Below the pieces are notes generated by a model. The model made no database searches, was not told the origin of the DNA, and saw only the letters and a program-made list of their open reading frames with translations. This document shows, piece by piece, positions 59,175 through 64,000 of a stretch of DNA of 64,000 bases (the first letter of the stretch is position 1; each line of letters starts with the position of its first letter). The DNA is from Semisulcospira habei (Eukaryota > Mollusca > Gastropoda > Semisulcospiridae): positions 124,922,264-124,986,263 of the forward strand of contig BTPG01000005.1 in the NCBI GenBank assembly GCA_036245525.1, in the 5' to 3' direction. The translations under genes and the position numbers were made by a program.

Positions 59175-59802
59175 TGTAACATAGTGAACTGAACTCAGTG
59201 TCTGATCTGTACTCACCATCACTATATTTCACAGCAATCTATACTCGCTATACTGTATTTGACATTGGCTTGCCACCGGTTGTACTCTTGACATGCTGCA
59301 CCCGACTGCTGGTGGGGTAAGTTTATTGTCTATTTTATTTGATTATTATATTTTTGATTATTATAATTATGATCGTATGTATGTCGGATTAGAATGATTT
59401 TTGTGTGTTTGGTGTTAGGATTGAATGGTGTCGTTTGATTATGCTTATAGCATTCTCCCTGATCAATCTGTTGTAGACTGCGTGAGTCTTGGAGCAGATT
59501 GATCAGTGTGTGCTCTTTAATATTTATAGTGTTCATTCTTAAGTGAATTTTGTAGATTGTTCTGGATTTGATTCGGAATCATTTGGTTTTGTAACTATTT
59601 TGTCAATGTTATCGATTCATTATTTTGTGTGCATGGTTACATGATTTATATAGAAAAGTGAATGTTATAGTTATTTATATCGGTTATATTTATGTGGTGT
59701 TAATATGTACTTTCGATGTTTATTTATTTATGTTGATTTGTCTTTGTCAGGGTTTGCTTAATAAATGAAAGGAACCCTTACTGCGACTTCGCGCCTGTTA
59801 CA
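59175..59802 (+). repeat. 3' LTR
   Basis: 628 bp, identical to 53378-54005 except A at 59780. The same AATAAA (59760-59765) lies near its end. Confidence 0.97.
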
Positions 59803-59927
59803 TGTTGTTGGTAGTCATGCAACACCGACAGATGCTAGATTTACTTGCCAGTAGATCAAAGTGTCCCTACGCCTAAAAATAGTGGCAATTCTATAAGAAG
59901 AAAGAAGCCATGAACGACTCAGTCCTA

Positions 59928-60112
59928 GAGCCGACGTCGGCCGCAATTGTCGCAACTGCAAGAAGTATTGATCCGCATGAGCCCCCGCAGTTGCGGGGGC
60001 TCATGAGGATCAATACCTCTTGCAGAGACCGTTTTTGCGCGGCTTTGTGTATGTGTCTGTGCACGGCTGTGCGCGGGCCAACAGCGGTCGACAATGGCCC
60101 GAGGGCCTTTTC
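59928..60112. mobile_element. H9 element with an H2 hairpin nested in it
   Basis: Left GAGCCGACGTCGGCCGCAAT and right GCGGGCCAACAGCGGTCGAC, AATGGCCCGAGGGCC, are H9-type arms. Between them sits a complete H2 hairpin at 59956-60025: CTGCAAGAAGTATTGATCC against GGATCAATACCTCTTGCAG around CCCCCGCAGTTGCGGGGG. TATTGATC/GATCAATA is a private variant in both H2 arms. Confidence 0.65.
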
Positions 60113-60412
60113 CGCTCCGGGAACAAGGTCATAAAGAAATAGTGAGAATGAATGCCATAAACGGCGACCGGTGTGACAGTGCGTTTTACATGAGTGTGAA
60201 CATTTACGCAAAATCACACTTGGGAAAGCTTTGAACAACCAGCAGTCAACTTTACGTTTCTACGCTCCCTTTCCCTGTTTCTCCCCCTCCTCCCCACCCC
60301 TCCCCCCAAAAAAACCCAAAACAACAACAAACAAACAAACAAACAAAAAACCAAAACAACAACAACAACAGCAACAACAAAAACCCACCAAAAAAACAAA
60401 ATCAAAACAAAA

Positions 60413-61264
60413 ACAACAGAAAACAAACACACCAAACCAGACCAAACCAGACCACAACACAACAGACCACAACACAACACAACACAACACAACACAACAC
60501 AACACAACACAACACAACACAACACAACACAACACAGCACAGCACAGCACAGCACAGCACAGCACAGCACAGCACAGCACAGCACAGCACAGCACAGCAC
60601 AGCACAGCACAACGCACAGCACAACGCACAGCACAACGCACAGCACAGCACAACGCACAGCACAACAAAACGCACAACAAAACGCACAACACAACGCACA
60701 GCACAGCACAGCACAGCACAGCACAGCACAGCACAGCACAGCACAGCACAGCACAGCACAGCACAGCACAGCACAGCACAACGCACAGCACAGCACAGCA
60801 CAACGCACAGCACAACGCACAGCACAACGCACAGCACAACACAACGCACAACAAAACGCACAACACAACGCACAGCACAGCACAGCACAGCACAGCACAG
60901 CACAGCACAGCACAACGCACAGCACAACGCACAGCACAACGCACAGCACAACACAACGCACAACACAACGCACAACACAACGCACAACACAACGCACAAC
61001 ACAACGCACAACACAACACAACACAACACAACACAACACAACACAACACAACACAACACAACACAACACAACACAACACAACACAACACAACACAACACA
61101 ACACAACACAACACAACACAACACAACACAACACAACACAACACAACACAACACAACACAACACAACACAACACAACACAAAAAACACAAAACACAAAAC
61201 ACAAAACACAAAACACAAAACACAAAACACAAAACACAAAACACAAAACACAAAACACAAAACA
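60413..61264. repeat. Pentamer satellite (ACAAC)n / (AGCAC)n with block structure
   Basis: About 850 bp of CACAA, CACAG and CACAACG units, ordered in blocks: CACAA array, CACAG array, mixed CACAACG/CACAG, CACAG array, mixed, CACAG array, mixed, CACAA array (about 61010-61180). It ends in a heptamer array ACAAAAC at 61182-61264. Because 5 is coprime to 3, all frames stay open and give Cys/Val-Leu or Gln/His/Thr-rich frames of about 300-400 codons, which are not genes. Confidence 0.95.
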
Positions 61265-61760
61265 AACAACAAAACAATTAACAACAACCAACCAAACAAC
61301 CAACAAAAACCCACCAAAACAAACACACTGTTCCAAAATTGTCAGTAGGCATATATTAATTTTAAACAAAAAACAAGCAAATAAACTAGCAATGCAAACA
61401 AGCAGCAATACCAGAAACGATTTTATCTGGAGACAGTCAAATTATCACAACATCAAACGATTTGACAGAAATTAAAAAAAAAAAAAACAACCCCGAAACA
61501 AACCCAGGCACTATTCCGAAACTGTCAATATATTAATTAAAAAAGAAGAAGCAAACAAGCAGATACGAAAGAGCGCAAGCACGCAGCAAATCAAGCAAGC
61601 AGCAATGCCAGAAACAATATTATTTGGAGACGAGCAAGTTATCTTCTTCACAACAACCAGCGATTTGACGAAAGTATCGAGGTAAAGTGCACCTGGAAAC
61701 ATGAAAGAAACAAAACATCCACTCTGTTTCGCACTCACTCGTGACTGCTTCAGACTTATC
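61265..61760. other. Non-coding interval with a partial duplication
   Basis: Two similar segments, about 61330-61470 and 61500-61680, share CATATATTAATT/CAATATATTAATT, AAACAAGCAG, CAGCAATACCAGAAACGA or GCAATGCCAGAAACAA, and ATCTGGAGAC/ATTTGGAGAC. A diverged tandem duplication of about 170-180 bp; nothing coding. Confidence 0.55.
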
Positions 61761-61851
61761 GGCCGTGATAGTTCAAGGGTAGGGCCTGATTAGCTTGGCG
61801 CCTTCAGGCGCCAAGCTAATCAGGCGCTACCCTTGAACTATCATGGTCGAG
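61761..61851. mobile_element. H1 hairpin element (core)
   Basis: CGGCCGTGATAGTTCAAGGG and CCTGATTAGCTTGGCGCC on the left; GGCGCCAAGCTAATCAGG and CCCTTGAACTATCATGGTCG on the right. CTGAT/ATCAG replaces the CAGAAT of other copies in both arms. Confidence 0.8.
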
Positions 61852-62309
61852 TCATTAGGGCTTCTTCCAAATGTACGACGTGCTTCGCAGAGTGTTTGGA
61901 AATTGTTTGGCGTTCAGTTAGACTGAACGTGAAGGGGATGTTATGCAAAACCCTGTAGTGAGGGGCTGAAAAGAATGTCAGTTATATGCTGTCGAGGTGG
62001 GTTGAAGAATGCTTTGCTCAGCAAGAATGCAAAAATATAAGTCTGACGTAAGACATTTTTTAACTTTAAAAAAATCTTGCTTTTATGTTTTTTAAAAGAC
62101 GAAAGATTTTCTTTCAAAAAGGCATCTTCTGAACAACAGCAGCAGCAACAGAAGCAACACTACCACCACCACTGCAACCACGGCCACCAAGAACAATAAC
62201 AATAATAACATCAACAAAAGCAACAGCAACAACAACCACAACCAGTGGCGCAGGATGATTTTCAGGGGACGTATTGCCCATGTACGACCCGGGGGAGGAG
62301 AGAGGGGGT

Positions 62310-62310
<1 letters not shown>

Positions 62311-62375
<65 letters not shown>
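62311..62375. repeat. (GT)n microsatellite
   Basis: GT array followed by a GGGTGG-rich stretch. Confidence 0.97.
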
Positions 62376-62393
<18 letters not shown>

Positions 62394-62456
62394 TGGGTGG
62401 GGGTGGGGGTTGGGGAGGGCAGACTGCTCGGGTGGTGGTGGTGGAGTGGCGTTTGG

Positions 62457-62651
62457 TTAACCCATATCATACTGAGGCTAAAAGCTTCAAATTTGTACAC
62501 TGCCATATGCAAGCTACATTATAGTACTTACAGATAAGGATATAGACCAATGGCTTCAGTTCAAGGGTGGTGCCCTATTCTGGCACTACCCTTGAACTAT
62601 TTTAGTCAAACTTATTTCATATTCTGGTGTATTCCGAATGATAAGGGTTAA
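62457..62651. mobile_element. H1b hairpin element, TTAA-bounded (195 bp)
   Basis: TTAACCCATATCATACTGAG at the left edge and ATAAGGGTTAA at the right. Nearly identical to 10819-11042 outside the stem, but the stem centre (GCTTGGCGCC part) is deleted, so the arms GTTCAAGGGTGGTGCC and GGCACTACCCTTGAAC are separated by a few bases. Confidence 0.82.
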
Positions 62652-62800
62652 GTTGTGGGGTTAACTTCACATGCCCTATACATGTCCCGATAATTATGTC
62701 CAATGCAAGCATACCTAGTCGTATCTTTATTTGCACCATACGAGTAATTCACAGAGAAAATATTACTGTGCCCTTTCTGTTCCACCATACAGGTAAACAA

Positions 62801-62885
62801 GAATGAATGAATGAATGAATGAATGAATGATACTTTATTTCTCAAGGATGGAAACAATAGGCGTACTCTTTTCATGTTTGTCCTT
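62801..62885 (-). mobile_element. LINE 3' tail with (ATTC)n
   Basis: On the minus strand CCATCCTTGAGAAATAAAGT then ATCATTCATTCATTCATTC: a poly(A)-signal-like AATAAA followed by a tetramer tail. Upstream extent unknown. Confidence 0.5.
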
Positions 62886-63242
62886 GCTAAACTACAACAT
62901 TAAAAGCAACATTAAAACAATATAGTAGGCTCTAGTGAGCTATTTATTGACGACTTGGTCTGCAGGAGGTGTGACCCAAGTATACTTTCACATAGGGAAC
63001 AGCCAACAAGACGTATGGCCCCGCAAGTGAAAATAGAGGATATTTTTTGTTCGTACCATGTCCAGAGAAAGTATGGCAGCGCCATACCTGGCCGCACACT
63101 GGTTGTTTCCCTCGATTTGCAGCGCAGCAATCAAGGGAGTCAATCAGTGTGACGTGACCCCACGGATTCCTACGCCACTGACAACATGAACCCCTCCACT
63201 GCCGAGGGGAAAGAAAAAAAAGAAAGAAAGAACACCGCCCAA

Positions 63243-63420
63243 CTGCAAGAGGTATAGACCATCACGAGCCCCCGCATTTGCGGGTGCTCGTGATGGTCTA
63301 TACCTCTTGCTGAAAACGCTTTGCTTACGTGTTCTTTTGACGGCTGAGGGTCTTAGACGTTGAATTTGCAATGATTTCAAAACCACAATGATCTGCAACC
63401 ACTGGCACTGAATAGGTTAA
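63243..63420. mobile_element. H2 hairpin element with right end
   Basis: Hairpin 63243-63310: CTGCAAGAGGTATAGACCAT against ATGGTCTATACCTCTTGC around CCCCGCATTTGCGGG. GTATAGACCATCACGAG is a private variant mirrored in both arms. The right flank (GAGGGTCTTAGACGTTGAAT) runs to CCACTGGCACTGAATAGG and TTAA at about 63417-63420, the H2-type right end. Confidence 0.78.
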
Positions 63421-63429
63421 TGATAGCAT

Positions 63430-63449
63430 TTGATAATGACGACGACGGC

Positions 63450-63485
<36 letters not shown>

Positions 63486-63504
63486 AATGATGACGATGAT
63501 GACG
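63430..63504. repeat. (GAT)n array
   Basis: GATGATGAT repeats with GAC variants. The poly-Asp frame is an artefact. Confidence 0.95.
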
Positions 63505-64000
63505 TTAAGGTGATTCCTCCCGGTGGAACTCGTATGAGAGGCATTTTCTGCGTATTAATCCGGGCTATTCATTTCCGAAGAACAGCTACTCCAAATGATC
63601 TACACGTCTTAGGAAAGAAACAGAACACGGAAACTCCCCAAAAGAACTGATTTCCGAAAAATAGCACAACAAAAGAGAATAAAAACCTGTACAGTACCAT
63701 GCACTTTCGGACGACGGCCGGCGGGAAAAAGGAAAGGTTTACGTGTGTCGTATCGTATGCCAGAAAGTGGCTTGAATGGCACAAACACACCTGTTTGTAA
63801 TTTCTTCACTTGAAACGAGTACCCTTTTCTGAAAACATCCTCTTTCTTCCGTCGCTTACCGCATACCCTCAGCACTTCCGACCCCCGGGCTGTAGGAAAC
63901 AACAGTTTATGGTGTGTTCGGCTGTGGTTTGCCATATGAAAACGTGACTCTTTAACAAACTTGAGCCAAATGCTGATGGCGGCTTGACTGTGGGAAAGCC
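63505..64000. other. Non-coding interval at the window end
   Basis: Frames on the minus strand are short and lack a recognisable domain. No RNA gene seen. Confidence 0.35.

Larger units (their letters stand above)
53378..59802 (+). mobile_element. Ty3/gypsy LTR retrotransposon, complete
   Basis: Two 628-bp LTRs enclose PBS, gag, pol in the order PR-RT-RH-IN (the Ty3/gypsy order) and a polypurine tract. LTRs begin TGTAACA and end TGTTACA. I find one difference between them (G at 53983, A at 59780). No exact target duplication is visible: the adjacent 4-mers are TGTC and TGTT. No envelope-like frame. Two frameshifts (gag, integrase) are the only coding lesions seen, so it is very young but this copy is not intact. 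Confidence 0.95.

Noticed and set aside
60231..61475. Open frames of about 290-414 codons on both strands
   Set aside because: They are produced by a pentamer repeat that lacks stop codons in every frame. Composition is only Q/H/T/N/A or C/V/L; no domain.
63420..63650. Poly-Asp frame
   Set aside because: Encoded by a GAT repeat; no support outside it.

Overview
This window looks like a repeat-dominated stretch of a nuclear metazoan genome, most probably a marine mollusc or other lophotrochozoan. The clues are the mix of RTE-, I- and CR1/L2-type LINEs, a Ty3/gypsy LTR element, tRNA-headed SINEs, long CA/GA arrays and very dense short palindromic elements. The species cannot be named from sequence alone. 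I found no convincing host protein-coding gene, true tRNA, rRNA or prokaryotic feature; nearly every long reading frame belongs to a transposable element or to a stop-free microsatellite.

Layout. 1-15 kb: mostly non-coding, studded with hairpin elements of about nine sequence families, microsatellites and two tRNA-derived SINEs. 15.4-17.2 kb: a CR1/L2-type LINE 3' end, a 143-bp palindrome and a 329-bp internally deleted RTE derivative. 18.2-20.2 kb: GC-rich repeat with a paralogue at 43.3-45.0 kb. 20.6-24.1 kb: nearly full-length RTE element on +. 25.3-31.1 kb: a degenerate tandem array of the hairpin core motif, split by three retro-insertions: a short LINE tail, a LINE with a 5' inversion, and a second RTE family on -. 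31.8-33.8 kb: hairpins and dinucleotide arrays. 33.9-36.7 kb: CR1/L2-type LINE on -. 37.0-39.1 kb: two more LINE pieces. 39.5-40.0 kb: a partial SGNH-hydrolase-like frame. 41.7-42.6 kb: a TTAA-bounded element with long terminal inverted repeats. 43.3-53.2 kb: an I-type LINE with RNase H on -, split by an RTE copy that is itself split by a 392-bp LINE tail. 53.4-59.8 kb: a very young Ty3/gypsy element with 628-bp LTRs differing at one base. 60.4-61.3 kb: a pentamer satellite. 61.8-63.4 kb: more hairpin elements.

The most interesting signal is the hairpin system. At least two dozen short inverted-repeat loci occur here. Many are bounded by TTAA followed by CCC-N-TTC-like ends, which suggests mobilisation by a piggyBac-like transposase. 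Within each copy the two arms share private substitutions that other copies lack, so the arms are homogenised or co-evolve. The core of one family also occurs as a tandem array, and one RTE copy inserted inside that core motif.
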